Shown here: positions 34,823 to 46,402 of the stretch, one piece after another
Layout of the letters: each line of letters begins with the position of its first letter
Position numbering within the stretch: the stretch's first letter is position 1
Origin: Gari tellinella
Lineage: Eukaryota; Mollusca; Bivalvia; Cardiida; Psammobiidae
Length of the DNA: 64,000 nucleotides
Assembly (NCBI GenBank): GCA_922989275.2
Contig: OV277862.1
Span: forward strand, 47,889,786-47,953,785
Reading direction: 5' to 3'
The notes under the pieces: generated by a model
Databases searched by the model: none
Seen by the model: only the letters and a program-made list of their open reading frames with translations
What the model was told of the DNA's origin: nothing
Translations under genes and position numbers: made by a program

Positions 34823-35234
34823 TAGTTTGACATTTGTAGTTTGTGTTATTTAAGTTGGTTTTGATTGCCACGAATTATATACGTCATCGTTTTAAATTAA
34901 ACTCAGATCAAATGCGTACTGATCCAATTTCATAGTTTGACAAGAAATATGGATAACGTGTCTTGATTTTGAGGAAAAGTAGACCTCCATGTAATATGTT
35001 AGCAATGCATTTGTAATATGTAATTCGATACGAATTTAAAATGAGGAAATTATCACTTCTTTCATTCATTTAATTGGATTAAATGTCTAATACAATACAT
35101 TAGTTTAATATAATATTTGAGATGACACAGTTAGTTAAAGCTTTTCCGGGCAACGATTGATATTTGATGCAAAAGCTATTACTTGAATAGATGTGGGCCT
35201 GAAAAAGCGCTTGACTGTTTCGATATGCATGTCA

Positions 35235-35436
35235 GGGACCCGTTTCATAAACCTTCGTACGACATAAAAACCGTCGTAAGTCTAAACTTTAAAATACATT
35301 TAATTTCTCATCTCTTCGTCTAATTATGTCTTGTGACATCTCATTGGAATTGTCTGTTCAAGATGGAGACATAAATAATAAATGGGACTTTGTAATCTGA
35401 CAACCTTTTTCTTCCGAAGGTTTATGAAACGGGCCT
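35235..35436 (+). mobile_element. Family D MITE
   Basis: GGGACCCGTTTCATAAACCT to TTTATGAAACGGGCCT. CAGG occurs on both sides. It has CGTACGAC near the left end and CTTGTGACATCTCATTGGAA inside, as in the other copies. Confidence 0.7.
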
Positions 35437-35691
35437 CAGGTAGGTGTAGAAAATGTGTGTGTACATGTATATGTATTGGTATTTATTCCTATTCGTGTTT
35501 ATATTTCTGAGTGTACACGTGTCAATTGGTGATTGGACAGTGCTTTCTCCCTACAACCTACAAGGACCCCTAAAAACGATTCGCTCATTATAACAATGGT
35601 TGCCGTTGTTTCCAAAACAAAACAAGTTTAGCCCCTTCAGAGCCATGATGTCATATGCCTTTAATTATAATCACCAGCTGTTATTTCTTAA

Positions 35692-35900
35692 CCCCTTCAC
35701 TGGCATGACGTCATCAAATTAAACAAATTGTCGTCTGCTTCTATTTCTTAAAAACAATTTTATGTATTTTGACTTTAAGAAATATTGAAACGAGTGTCAA
35801 ACAGTTTGTATCCTGATCAGACGCCGCGTTACGCGGCGTCTGATCAGGATCCAAACTGTTTGCAAAAAACTATAGTACTCGGGGTAAGGCAGTGAAGGGG
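35692..35900 (-). mobile_element. Family A MITE, complete, at TTAA
   Basis: TTAA (35688-35691), then CCCCTTCACTGGCATGACGT; ends AAGGCAGTGAAGGGG then TTAA (35901-35904). Hairpin CAAACAGTTTGTATCCTGAT / ATCAGGATCCAAACTGTTTG with loop GCCGCGTTACGCGGC; one arm mismatch (T for G). A good reference copy for the family. Confidence 0.9.
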
Positions 35901-35944
35901 TTAAATCTAGTTTTTAGGGAAAATAACTAAAGCAGTATCTCAAT

Positions 35945-36008
35945 GAGTGCAAAAGAGTGTGGATCCTGATCAGACGCCGCGTCTGATAAGGATTCCGACT
36001 CTTTGCAA
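35945..36008. repeat. Family A hairpin, shortened
   Basis: GTGCAAAAGAGTGTGGATCC, then TGATCAGACGCCGCGTCTGA and AAGGATTCCGACTCTTTGC. The loop half is deleted, leaving GACGCCGCGTC. Confidence 0.6.
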
Positions 36009-36649
36009 ATATTTATTGCAATCGATGTAAAATAGTAAATTGGGTAACTTTCCGTCCTTTTATCAATTTCCTTACAAATATTTGTCTCCGAATGAGTGTT
36101 GTTGTAGAAAGGGAGCCCTGTATAGCTAAAAGTCTTAAACAAAGTCTACAGACTAAGATTCTTATGTATACACTCACAAACGTTATACCATGGTGGTATC
36201 TAGATAGGTTTCTGGTGAACCTAGAACTTCAACGCGATCTACATTGTTAAGGGCCTGTCTTATACTTTCGTTAATCAGTACCAAATGCCTCTATGATCGT
36301 TTTCTATGACAGAAATTGTAAATTCATACCTTTAGAACGCTGCCCTGCTGCCGGCAGTAAATAGAAAATAGTTGAGTAAAGTGTTTTACTGCTAATCAAT
36401 GTTAAAACTACATATGTTGAGTTGGCGTTTCCACTTGATACTGATCAAAGGGTAATCTGGGCATTTGCAGATTTTAAAAGGTAAAGAATTATAAAGCTAA
36501 TTTAGTCTCATACTGGCTCTGTTCAGGGTACACATGCACTTTACCAATATTACTTGCCTCCCTATACAATAAAGGTTATTGTACAGTGTTTCCTGCATTC
36601 AATGGTCATCCTAACAACGACTCCCTCCATGCAACGACCCTTGTCGCAG

Positions 36650-36850
36650 TTCCCACGCTTTTACTGCTAAAATATCGTCTGATAAAAATAGTGTCGTCTG
36701 CTTTTTTTTCTCAAAGTTACATAAAAGTGGACATTTGATAGAATTTAATCAAAAATTACAATGACGAAAAACAGCTTGAATCCAGATCAGACGCAGCGTT
36801 ACGCGGCGTCTGATCTGGATTCAAGCTGATTGCAAATGTAAGCCAATGCT
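36650..36850 (-). repeat. Family A MITE within family O
   Basis: ATCGTCTGATAAAAATAGTG, TTTTTTCTCAAAGTTACATA, then the hairpin ACAGCTTGAATCCAGATCAG / CTGATCTGGATTCAAGCTG with loop GCAGCGTTACGCGGC. Arm substitutions are compensated except within the loop base. Confidence 0.65.
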
Positions 36851-37309
36851 TAATTTCCCTCACGTGGTTATCACAAATTTAGACTTAATCATTTATTGAC
36901 ACCTTCATTTCATACAAAGAAGCACACTTTCGGAAAAAGTAATTATTGTGCAGATAATGAGTGTATATCACATTCGTTTTGCTTTTTGCTTTATATTGCT
37001 TGTTTTAGATACATTTAACCTTTTTCACGCTGCCGAAGAATGTTTGGCTACTAATTGCAGAATTTCGACAAAGATAAAACGTTAACAAACTTGCATCAAC
37101 TCGGACATTTGCTGCAGCCGGCCAATTTTACGGATGACAATTACGTGGCGAGCTGGTGACTAAGATGATTTTGGCTTCTTGTGGAAGAAGTTGCAACAGG
37201 CAAAAAATTTAAGTATGTAGTACAGTGTTCCTTTCCTACAACTGCACTCAGAACAACGAATCCCTCCTTACAATAACGTTTGCTGTTGTTCCCACGATAC
37301 AATTATGTC

Positions 37310-37490
37310 TAACCATTTAACTGCTACAATATCGTCTGCTTAAAATTGTCGTCTGCTGTTTTTTTCTCAAAGTCACATATTGGACATTTTGACAAAAAAA
37401 TTATATTGACTGTTGCAAACAGTTTAAATCCAGATTAGACGCTGTTTTACGCGGCATCTGATCTTGATTCAAGGTGTTTGCAAACGGTAT
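37310..37490 (-). repeat. Family A MITE within family O
   Basis: ATATCGTCTGCTTAAAATTG, TTTCTCAAAGTCACATATTG, then GCAAACAGTTTAAATCCAGA and GATCTTGATTCAAGGTGTTT. Homologous to 36650-36850 in the same family O setting, so the pair may be a segmental duplication. Confidence 0.6.
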
Positions 37491-37799
37491 TCACCCCGCC
37501 CTTTAACCAACTCCCTCTAAACAACACAATTTTGTCTCCCATTGGGTGTTGTTGTCGAGTTGGAGCACTTTAGTCCATTGTGACATTGTGATATTTAGAC
37601 TGTATGTTTACAGTACATATTCATTTATAGTGCTCTTTCCCTACAACGACTCTCGGAACAATGAACCGTCCACAGTGTTCGAAACAAAACAATTATATTT
37701 AGTGTTTCCTCCCTTTAACAGCCCCTCAGAACCACACACAGAATCTGTGTCTCCCAACGGATGTTGTTGTAGTGAGGGCGTACTGTTTGCCATATCTTC

Positions 37800-38452
37800 G
37801 AAACGGTTGTTTGTTGGAATTGGTGCGAATATATTTTCATTACGCGAACGAAAATTTATTTTAGGTTTGATTTTTGCAAACGATTTCGGTTCTCAGAATC
37901 GCAAAAATATCTTTGTAATGTATTCTTTCCCACGGAAAAGTCATATATTCTCATCACATTGATGCAATGTCTCAGATTCTTTTCAACAGAAATCGTTAAG
38001 AATCGTTGGTGATTTATGCTTTAGTTCTTATCACCAGAACCCGGTAGCACACATTCAAATGAAATGTATGCGGCTATTAAGTTTTCAATCTAACCATTTG
38101 AAAGCATAAAGTGTGTAGTCTTGATATTTGCGAACCCTTATATCCTAGGCGGACACACAGTTATGCGACACATAAGTAGGCTCCAAACCGTATGTCTTAT
38201 GTGTTATTAATCTGAAAACATATTGAAGAGAGTACATGGTTCAGATATAAAACAGACCCTATAGCAGATGTCGTTTATTTAGAAGAAAAAGACTCAGGAC
38301 TTTAATCTGTAACGCACAAGTTCTTGCTTCGGGCCAATGTGATAAAATATGAAAGAAAGCCCATTATAAGTTACAAAAGGAACTAAATCACGACTGATGG
38401 ATTCTTCTATATTTTTCATGAGTTTGACAGTCGCAAAACCTTAGAAACAGTT
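37800..38452. other. No gene recognised
   Basis: AT-rich with no repeats shared with the rest of the window. Frames are short once the family O read-through is discounted. Confidence 0.4.
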
Positions 38453-38457
38453 TCATG

Positions 38458-39308
38458 TATTGTTCGACAATATTGACCTGACGTTGGTGACCTCTATTAG
38501 CATAATTACACACTTTGTTGCATTTCTAAATATAGCTTCGGAACACTTCGTTATCATTTATACGAGAACGCACATTGTAACCACATCGGCACCGAGAAAA
38601 TATAGCATTGCCCGGTTCTACAAATATCGACAGGTATTTAGCGCAAGTGGTAAGGAAGATGACTATAGATTATTTTTCCGTACAGTCATTGGTTCGAATC
38701 CCATGAAATACTCGTACATTTTTTCACTTTTTTTTTTTACTATTTATGCTGTTTCTTTTAAGTTATCATACAACATTTATATCGATTGGAACACGATTCT
38801 TTTGTTATTTTTAAAAACATTATGTCATAGCGTCTGTTTGGTCTATAAAATAACATTTTATAAGATAAAAATATTTTGCCCTCTATCGGGATTCGAACCC
38901 GGAACCTCGATGTTACAAATCCCTGGCTCTAACGACACACCTATTGCAGACTAGTTACATCTGGGGGTGGTAAATTAGGTATATATTGGCAAGAGTCGCA
39001 GGTGAGAACATCGATGATATTACCTGGATTAAAACCCACTCGAAAGCGCAACATGATGCGTTTTAGTAGATGTGATTATACTAAGAGACTCGGGAATAAT
39101 AGTTTATCAACAATAATCTTTTGAACTTGCTCATTGTGGAGAGTTACAGGTAATCCACTGCGGATTACAACTGGAACAAGTTTCACGTAATCAGCCGAAA
39201 CAACCCGAAATTGTACGTAAGCTATCGAATATTGATTTATACTGCGTCATCTTTTTATAATTCATTCATGCATAAAGTTCAACGTCAGGTCAATATTGTC
39301 GAACAATA
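38458..39308. mobile_element. 851-bp TIR transposon with 29-bp perfect ends and TCATG duplication
   Basis: The terminal 29 bases are exact inverted copies: TATTGTTCGACAATATTGAC (continuing CTGACGTTG) and its complement at 39280-39308. TCATG lies directly outside each end (38453-38457 and 39309-39313). The ends are themselves nearly palindromic (TTGTTCGACAA). No transposase: the 164-codon frame at 38460-38954 translates a tRNA-like segment. Superfamily not recognised; few families make 5-bp duplications. Perfect TIRs suggest recent activity. Confidence 0.85.
38879..38951 (-). ncRNA. tRNA-like sequence (Thr-TGT-like) inside the TIR transposon
   Basis: On the minus strand: GTGTCGTTAGAGCCAGGGAT, a TTTGTAA anticodon-loop-like stretch, and a strong B box CGGGTTCGAATCCCG forming a complete T-arm. 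The anticodon and acceptor stems do not close. A second B-box-like GGTTCGAATCCC lies on the plus strand at 38691-38702. Probably SINE-derived. Confidence 0.6.
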
Positions 39309-39789
39309 TCATGCTGCTGTATAGAAGCTCGTCTCACTCAAAACTGTTGTCCGCAAATCTGCGTGTTGAAACCGTCATAAAATGGTTCAGTCATTGCAGA
39401 CAAAAGTCTGTCTCCAAAGTACTCAACCTCTGACTGGACTTAATGTGTGTGGAAATATCACTGACGCAACTTATCACGCTAAAGTTTAGGAGCTATGACA
39501 AACAACTAGTAGCGATCAGCTGTCAAAGAAATTTGGAACATTATATATTTTCAAAGAGGACATATATAAATCATATTCTAAATCTATACTAAATATGTGA
39601 CTACATGATTGAATTGCACTGTTTTACATCCTACATATTACCTGGCTCATGTGGTATTATCTATCTTGTTCATACGAATATAGAAATAAAGTGTTGTTTC
39701 ATTATTACTGTCAATAGTAACCTCCTATTTTGATACATTTGATATTTCATCCGTTTCTTCCATGCTTGTAAATTAGATTAGTCTATATT

Positions 39790-39956
39790 TGACATATGGG
39801 GTGCCTGGTCTAAAGTTTCATTTCCGTCTTATTTTATATTGAACTTCCTATCAGCACACAGTGTAGACTCTGATCAGCATTATGCGGCATCTTATCAGAA
39901 TATACACTGTTTGCCTTTGTTCTATATACATGTATAGTACCGTGGGCACAAATGGA
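39790..39956 (+). repeat. Family I MITE, left end eroded
   Basis: ATTTTATATTGAACTTCCTA, then hairpin CACAGTGTAGACTCTGATCA / TCAGAATATACACTGTTTGC with a partly lost loop; ends TGGGCACAAATGG before ATTAA. Very similar to 19850-20035. Confidence 0.65.
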
Positions 39957-39960
39957 TTAA

Positions 39961-40833
39961 TATGTAAGTGGTGATTAGATTACCCCATGGTCACTCGAAG
40001 GATATCACCATTATAGGTGTATACATGTATAAGCCTATTTAGCATTTAATGAATACTATAGAACAAAATTCGCCTGACAATTTGTTTGAATCTCTTTAAG
40101 GTTTATCCTTTTTTAAAGGTTTATCACATAATATAAATGGTGCCAAACTATCAAAAAAAGTTTTAAATTCGGAATGACAACATCCAGCAATGAGCTGGTA
40201 CATATGGCCACAATACGTTATGTCAGCACACACAGGGCCAACATGGCGTAGCCACTGGCAACCCCTTCCGTATTTTCCGGGAAAAGTATTTTCATTAAAC
40301 ATTTTCATCAGAATAAAACAAAATTTGTAGTGTGCATTATCGTGCATTAGATTACAGTAAGGCGCTGAGATGTGGGTAATTAGATCACTCGGCCTAAAGG
40401 ACTCATCACAACTTCTTACTGTGAGATAATGCACGATAATGCATATCTACGAATTTGTTATATCTTAAGTATTATGACATATGAAATAAAGCTTAATCTA
40501 TTAATTATTTATTAGTTGCATTTATCATTTAACTTATAAATTCAACAGTAAGGTCATTCAAGGATCAGTCACAAAACTCGTTATGCTTACCAAGAACACA
40601 TTATTATACGACTAAACACAATCAAATGCATTTGCTCTATTTAGCATGTCTTAATAATATCAGAAATTCTCTGATATACCATTGCCTTAGTTAATACAGG
40701 CGAATTAATTGCCAATCAATGTATTTATTTCATCTGTTCATAAGATTTTTGATAATTTATAATTCCGTAAGAGCTTTAACCTTTCAAAAACGCTCAACTT
40801 GCTATGTTTGTTGTAAAATCATTAGATATAGAG
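39961..40833. other. No gene confirmed
   Basis: Contains a 112-codon minus-strand frame (40434-40096) and a 17-bp exact inverted repeat TGCATTATCGTGCATTA at 40333-40349 and 40428-40444. Otherwise AT-rich. Both are discussed in the findings. Confidence 0.4.
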
Positions 40834-40990
40834 GATAACTGTTTTTTTCAGTGTAAGATCGAAATTTAATCCATTGAGTGAACATCAGACGTTATATTTT
40901 CACGAGTGGCGAAGCCACGAGTGAAAATATAACAGTCTGATGTTCACGAAATGGATTAAATTCGATCTTACACTGAAAAAACACAGTTAT
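40834..40990. repeat. Long near-perfect palindrome with GTGGCGAAGCCAC centre
   Basis: GATAACTGTTTTTTTCAGTG runs inward to TTATATTTTCACGAGTGGCG, and the complement returns from AAGCCACGAGTGAAAATATA to CTGAAAAAACACAGTTATTC. Arms are about 75 bp with few mismatches. A hairpin of the same design but different sequence is at 47889-47998. Likely a MITE. Confidence 0.8.
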
Positions 40991-41374
40991 TCTATTTATT
41001 TATGCTTTTAAGCCACTTTTTAAACGAAATTGTTTAAAAATTGAAAGCGAACGTACATTATTTATCCTGTGTTGAGCCCCACGTTTTATGTCGAACACAC
41101 ACGTGCGTGACAGTTGGCGGTATATTTGTTGATTTGACGTTATCCGAATGACTTCGTTGCTCCCGAGTTTGGATTCGTGCTCTTCCGGTGAGTAGTTCGC
41201 GACAAATCGGACTGCCGGAATTTAACGATAAGACACGATTGACTACGATTCTTGGGGAGCCCTACGGGGAAAATTCATAATAAAAGCGATTGGTGATAAT
41301 CCACTGCAGTGGATTACCAAGTGATCATCCACTGCTATATCGTGGTAATCCACCGAAAAGCATAAATAAAACCG

Positions 41375-41486
41375 GATAACTCATATATATGCAGTAAACC
41401 ACTCTTATACAGTCCACTACCCCAATCAGTCGGATTGGGGTAGTGGACTGTATAAGAGTGGTTTACTGCATATTTATGAGTTATCT
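41375..41486. repeat. Long near-perfect palindrome
   Basis: GATAACTCATATATATGCAG to CCACTACCCCAATC, then GATTGGGGTAGTGG back to CTGCATATTTATGAGTTATC. Arms of about 54 bp have one or two mismatches around a very short loop (AGTCG). The preceding 41290-41355 carries AATCCACTGC/GCAGTGGATT words. Confidence 0.8.
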
Positions 41487-41764
41487 GATATATCCCTTTA
41501 AAGTCCCATTGTGTTTTCAGACCTTTTTTTAATGTGCGAAATACAATAACGGTTAATAATAATGCTTGAACATTCTGATGGGCCAAACTGATCTATGAAA
41601 TGTAGAAGACAGACCTAAATCACCAAAAAAGCGATTTAAAACCATAACAAACCGAAAGTAGAACGTCTGACATAAATATTACCACACGGATTAGTGACAC
41701 GTGGAACAGCTGGGTTCAATATCACTGGGGTGCAACGATTGCTATAAAATGAGTCACATTTCGT

Positions 41765-43560
41765 CACAGCGGTGTTTAAGCCCTTTTTGCTCTCTAACAC
41801 AAAGAGTTTTTATCGGATCTTCACCAAACTTGCATTAAATGTTCTTTTATATAAAAAAATAAAGGTACAGTTAAATTACTACTTAAATCGAATAAGGCAT
41901 GTAAGACTTTTTGCCCTTTATGTATTAAAAGTTGACTGTTTCAGCATTTTTTGCTCTCTAAAACAAGCATTTTTTAGTTGATCTTCACCAAACTTACTGA
42001 AATTGTTTATTATTATAAAATCTTGGTCCAGTTTGATTACTACTAAAATCGCATGTGGCATGTTTGCGTTTTTGCCATTTTTGTATTAAAAATGAGTGAT
42101 TCAGCAATTATTGCTCTCTTTCACAAATACTTTTATTGGATCTTCACCAAACTTGCTGAAAGTGTTCATTAGTATAAAATCTAGGTTTAGTTTGATAACT
42201 ACTAAAATCGTAAAAGGCATATCTAAGTGTTTGCCCTTTATGTATTAAAATGACTGTTTTCAGCAAGTTATTTTTATCTCTAACACAAATTCTTTTTATT
42301 GAATTTTCACCAAATTTGCTGAAAATTTTCATTGATATTAAATCATGGTTAAATTTGAATACTACTAAAATCGCATAAGGAATGTCTGAGTAATTGCTCT
42401 TTAATTATTAGAAATGACTGTTTCAGCCTTGTCCTCCAAACTTGCTGAAATTCATTATTTATATCAAATCTAGGTCCAGTTTGATTATTACTAAAATCCC
42501 ATAATGATTATCTGAGTTATTGCCCTTAATGTATTAAAAAGGACTGTTTCACCATTTTTTGCTCTCTAACACAAATGCTTTTTTATTGATTTTCACCCAA
42601 TTTGCTGAAAATGTTTATTAATATAAAATCAAGCTTAAGTTTGATTATTACTAAAATCCCATAATGATTATCTGAGTTATTGCCCTTAATGTATTAAAAA
42701 GGACTGTTTCACCATTTTTTGCTCTCTAACACAAATGCTTTTTTATTGATTTTCACCCAATTTGCTGAAAATGTTTATTAATATAAAATCAAGGTTAAGT
42801 TTGAATATTACTAAAATCGCATAATGTATATCTGAGTTATTGTCCTTTAATTATCAAAAAATGACTGTTTCAGTTTGTTTGCACTCTAACACATACAGTT
42901 TTTATCGGATATTCACCAAACTTGCTGAACATGTTTATAAATATAAAATATATCTCCAGTTCGAATAGTACTTATATCGCATAAGGCATGTCTGAGTTGT
43001 TTGCCCTTTAGTTATTAAAAATTAATGTTTCAGCATTTTTTGCTCTCTATCACAAACATTTCTTTTCGGATCTTACCAAACTTGCTGAAATTCTTTATTT
43101 ATACAAAATCTAGGTTCAGTTTGATTATTACTTAAATCGCATAAGGCATGTCTGAGTTATTGTCCTTTATGTATTTAAAAATACCTGTTTCACCAGTTTT
43201 TGATCTCTAACACAAATAACTTTTTTGTGATTTTCACCAAACTTGTTGAAAATATTTATTAATATAAAAATCTAGGTCAATCATCTTAACTACCAAAATC
43301 GCACGAGGCATGTTGAAGTTATTGCCCTTGAATGATTATAGATTGCATACTTCAGGCTTGTCAGCTTTCTGACTCAAACGGTTTTAATTAGATCTTCACC
43401 AAATTTGCTGAAAATAATATTGGATAAAAACTTGGTCCAGTTCTATGTATACCCAAATCGCCGAAGGCATGCTGGAATTATGGTACTTCAATTATTAAAA
43501 ATTTGCTATTTCACCCTTATTTTAGCCCTGTCAACTCTGTAACAGGAACAGTTTTTATTC
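41765..43560 (+). repeat. Tandem array of about eleven ~160-bp units
   Basis: The phrase TTCACCAAACTTGCTGAAA recurs, with changes, at about 41820, 41983, 42142, 42306, 42435, 42592, 42752, 42910, 43073, 43232 and 43396, spaced about 130-165 bp. Each unit also has TTTTTGCTCTCTAACACAAA, TAAAATCTAGGTCCAGTTTG and GTCTGAGTTATTGCCCTTTA. Units near 42530-42690 and 42690-42850 are almost identical. Similar words occur near the right end of family M (25270-25375). Confidence 0.85.
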
Positions 43561-43734
43561 TATTTAAGCCAACTATTTGGTCAATGGTTGCATGTGCTTC
43601 ATCTTGGCCGTGTTGGTAATAAGTAAAGTAATAAATGGCTACTCCATACCTCCTTTACCTCTTGAAGGGTTGTCAGTCAACTGTATTCGATTTTTGTCTT
43701 GATCTATATTTAATACAAACACACAATGCCAGCA

Positions 43735-43935
43735 AGTTCGGTTAGAGAGCAGAAAATGCTAAAACAGTCATTTTTTTTAATTATTCAAGGGTAAAAACTC
43801 AGACATGCCTCATGCGATTTTGATAGTTATCAAACTTGAGCTAGATTCTATACTAATAAACATTTATAGCAATTTTGGTGAAGATCCAAAAATAGGTGGT
43901 CGAGTTAGAGAGCAGACCTTTTTCAGCAAGATCCC
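43735..43935 (-). repeat. Inverted unit of the tandem array
   Basis: GGTTAGAGAGCAGAAAATGC, ACTCAGACATGCCTCATGCG and TTTTGGTGAAGATCC are the reverse complement of the unit repeated at 41765-43560. The array therefore faces one inverted unit across about 175 bp. Confidence 0.8.
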
Positions 43936-44006
43936 CCGTATTGGATTGTACACGCTTACCACCGTGATTAATTATTTACACGTGGGGACCTTATCTCATA
44001 GTTTAA

Positions 44007-44193
44007 CCCTGTGCCTACTGGTCGCAACTGTTTGACTCTAAAACAGACACCGCGTAACGCGGCGTCTCATCTGGATCCAAACTAATTGACACTCGTCTTA
44101 AGGTTTGTTTAATCAAAAATATGCATAAATCTACACTAAACAAATATTGCACACGACAATGTCAAAGCAGACGTCTTAGCAGCAAAATAAGGG
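44007..44193 (+). mobile_element. Family A MITE at TTAA
   Basis: TTAA (44003-44006), then CCCTGTGCCTACTGG; ends GCAAAATAAGGG then TTAA (44194-44197). Hairpin arms CAACTGTTTGACTCTAAAAC and CATCTGGATCCAAACTAATT are unequal, so one arm has decayed. The loop ACCGCGTAACGCGGC is intact. Confidence 0.8.
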
Positions 44194-44213
44194 TTAAATT
44201 CTTCATTTGTACA

Positions 44214-44405
44214 GTGCTCCAGATCAGAAGAATAAACTGAACAAATCCAACATGTTCTTACTCATTTTAGCACCGAATGCTATGGTGTTTCTACTGGTTA
44301 AACCGTCTCTTCGAGACGATTCTAATGAGTATGACACCATTGGGTTTAAAAGCAGAAATAAAGAGTTTAGTAATCGAAATACTTCTGTTATCTGGAGCCC
44401 TGTAT
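44214..44405 (-). repeat. Family J hairpin MITE, copy 2
   Basis: GTGCTCCAGATCAGAAGAAT, then AACTGAACAAATCCAACATG, CCGTCTCTTCGAGACGATTC hairpin centre and GGTTTAAAAGCAGAAATAAA. The reverse of the block order at 14189-14367. Overlapping frames on both strands here are palindrome artefacts. Confidence 0.6.
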
Positions 44406-44479
44406 TTACAGAGTTGTCCTTCTTTCCATTCACAAGGAGGCTCTTTAATTTGTGCTGCACCAAAAATTATAAATAAAAA

Positions 44480-45369
44480 TTTAAAAGCGAATTTCTTAGA
44501 TAAAGCCGCTTTTTATGAATGAATCACGTCCCAAGTAGTTCTAATGGGATCCCAAACAACCGTTTTATGCAGGTTTCCCCAAAACACAATGCGGCTTTAA
44601 TACACAAACTGCCATTAGATAACGACAGGAATAAAAGCACACTTTACAATGTATACATGTGTAAGACGTTGTTCTTTCCAAATATACGAGACAATTCGTG
44701 AAATAACAAATAAGGGCAAATGCATTATACTTTTGTGCAAGGTCTGAAGCAGAAGAGCCGGAATCTATTTTTCACTTTTTGTCAAAAAATGTCATGTTAC
44801 AACATTGCAATTAGTTTTTTAAAATGAAAATACTTGCGTTTTAGCAAAAAAACACTTACTATCTTACTGTATTTCTTTAGCAGCGTGTGCGTATTTTGTT
44901 TTTTTGTTTGGTATTGGGTCATTAGTATTTTTTTGGTGAAACTATGGGACACACACATCTTATTTTTCTCCATTTTTGAACACGATTCAAGACTTTCAGA
45001 AGTGATGAAAAGAAACATTGAATATGAGAGTTTACGTCCAACTAACACGAACTAAAGAAACTTCTCTAAAGTTATCACACTCTGAACACATTTAAAACAT
45101 GTGACCTCGCATCGATAACTCTTTGCTCTGATTATATAATACATGAAGACAATGTAACACTTCACAGCAAACGCGTTTATGCTCGAATGTATGATGTCCC
45201 TGACACGTTTTGGGTCAGAATTGGTGCTAAAGTAACATCTAGCTGATGAGTAACGATAAGTGTGTCCCAAACAACATTTTAATTGCAATAGTAATCAAAG
45301 GTCAAGAGTACGGTGCCCAGAGAGTAGCATGTAACACTTGGTCAACGCATGCTTTACTCACAAACTAAA
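44480..45369. other. No gene recognised
   Basis: AT-rich with frames up to about 83 codons on both strands at 44797-45055. Nothing resembles a known protein. Confidence 0.4.
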
Positions 45370-45870
45370 TTATGTATCCATAGCTGATGAGGTACACGAT
45401 ATATTGTTCTCTTTAACAACCCTTTAGAATAATATAGGCCAAAAGTAAAGGTCAAAGTCACCCTGACCTACAACTGGTATTACACACTCTGCTGTCCATT
45501 GATATGCTCATACGACAAAGTTGGTATATTCAGTTTATGTGGTGTAGATGATATGCTCCAAACAAGTTTTTCTATACATGAGGTAAAATGCCAAGGTCAT
45601 GGTCACAGTGTACCAGATAATGTTACGGGCCTCTCTGCCACACCAAGACGTACTCACACAACAAAGTTGGAATCCTTAACTTATGTGGTATAGACATTAT
45701 CCTCTGAAATATCTTTTTCTTTATTCAGCAATTGTGGTCAAAGGTCAATTTCATGGACACAGTGACTTGAAAGTGTCATAGAATAATATTTCTTTACCAG
45801 ATATACAAACCAATTTTATATCCTTAGCTTATGAGTTATAGGAGATATGCTCTTGGTAATAACGTGTACG
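45370..45870 (+). repeat. Family N: about three diverged ~150-bp tandem units with AGGTCA words
   Basis: CAAAGTTGGTATATTCAGTT, CAAAGTTGGAATCCTTAACT and an older relative with CTTATGAGTTATAGGAGATA repeat in order. Each unit has an AAGGTCAAAGTCA, CCAAGGTCATGGTCACAGTG or GGTCAAAGGTCA block. Similar word content to family M suggests a related ancestry. Confidence 0.55.
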
Positions 45871-46186
45871 GTCTTAAACACGAACTCACTAATTCAAGCA
45901 CAATCACTGCATGTGCTCAAAGCCATCATTTGGGACAAGAGACATGCACAAATAACATACAAAAATACTATTTGTGGATCTAGCCAGACGACGAGAAAAA
46001 AACAATAAAGGCAATATATTAGATAACCATTTGATATTCGGCATGTAAACATTCCCGTCTGCAACAATTATTAATTTAAAAGGTGATTCATACACAACGT
46101 TTTACGGAAGTTATTATTCTATAGTTAAACAGGATTGACCCAGATGAGATCCCTAGTTGTTTCTCTGTTCAACACTTCAATATTTA

Positions 46187-46375
46187 CCCATTTATGCCTC
46201 GCGTCCTATAAAAGGGACATGAGCAAACAGTGTAGACCCTGATCCGACGCCGCATATTGCGGCGTCTGATCAGAGTCTACACTGTTTGCAGAAAGGAATT
46301 TCAATATAAAAAAATAGACCAGGCATTTCATAGATCAAAATGACACAATCCAATATAATATTATAGGCTTGAAAT
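46187..46375 (-). mobile_element. Family I MITE
   Basis: CCCATTTATGCCTCGCG near TTTA at the left. Hairpin GCAAACAGTGTAGACCCTGA / TCAGAGTCTACACTGTTTGC with loop GCCGCATATTGCGGC. Then AAATAGACCAGGCATTTCAT and CCAATATAATATTATAG. Opposite in orientation to 19816-20035. Confidence 0.75.
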
Positions 46376-46402
46376 AATCCATTATTAAAAGCATAAATGT
46401 GT

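Larger units (their letters stand above)
35537..37793. repeat. Cluster of family O elements hosting family A copies
   Basis: Repeated edges ACAGTGCTTTCTCCCTACAA (35537), ACAGTGTTTCCTGCATTC (36582), ACAGTGTTCCTTTCCTACAA (37222) and AGTGCTCTTTCCCTACAACG (37624) pair with inverted edges such as TGTTGTTGTAGAAAGGGAGC (ending 36121), GTTGTTGTCGAGTTGGAGCA (ending about 37569) and GTTGTTGTAGTGAGGGCGTA (ending about 37790). At least three family O elements lie in a row. The 138-codon frame at 37546-37962 runs across them and is not a gene. Confidence 0.6.

Noticed and set aside
37546..37962. 138-codon frame
   Set aside because: Runs across family O repeat edges into unrelated AT-rich DNA, with no recognisable domain.
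38460..38954. 164-codon frame
   Set aside because: It starts in a transposon TIR and ends in the reverse complement of a tRNA T-arm (GFEPGTS is the usual mistranslation of a B box).
41765..43935. CRISPR-like regular repeats
   Set aside because: Units are about 160 bp, diverged along their whole length, with no short conserved repeat plus unique spacers; the DNA is eukaryotic.
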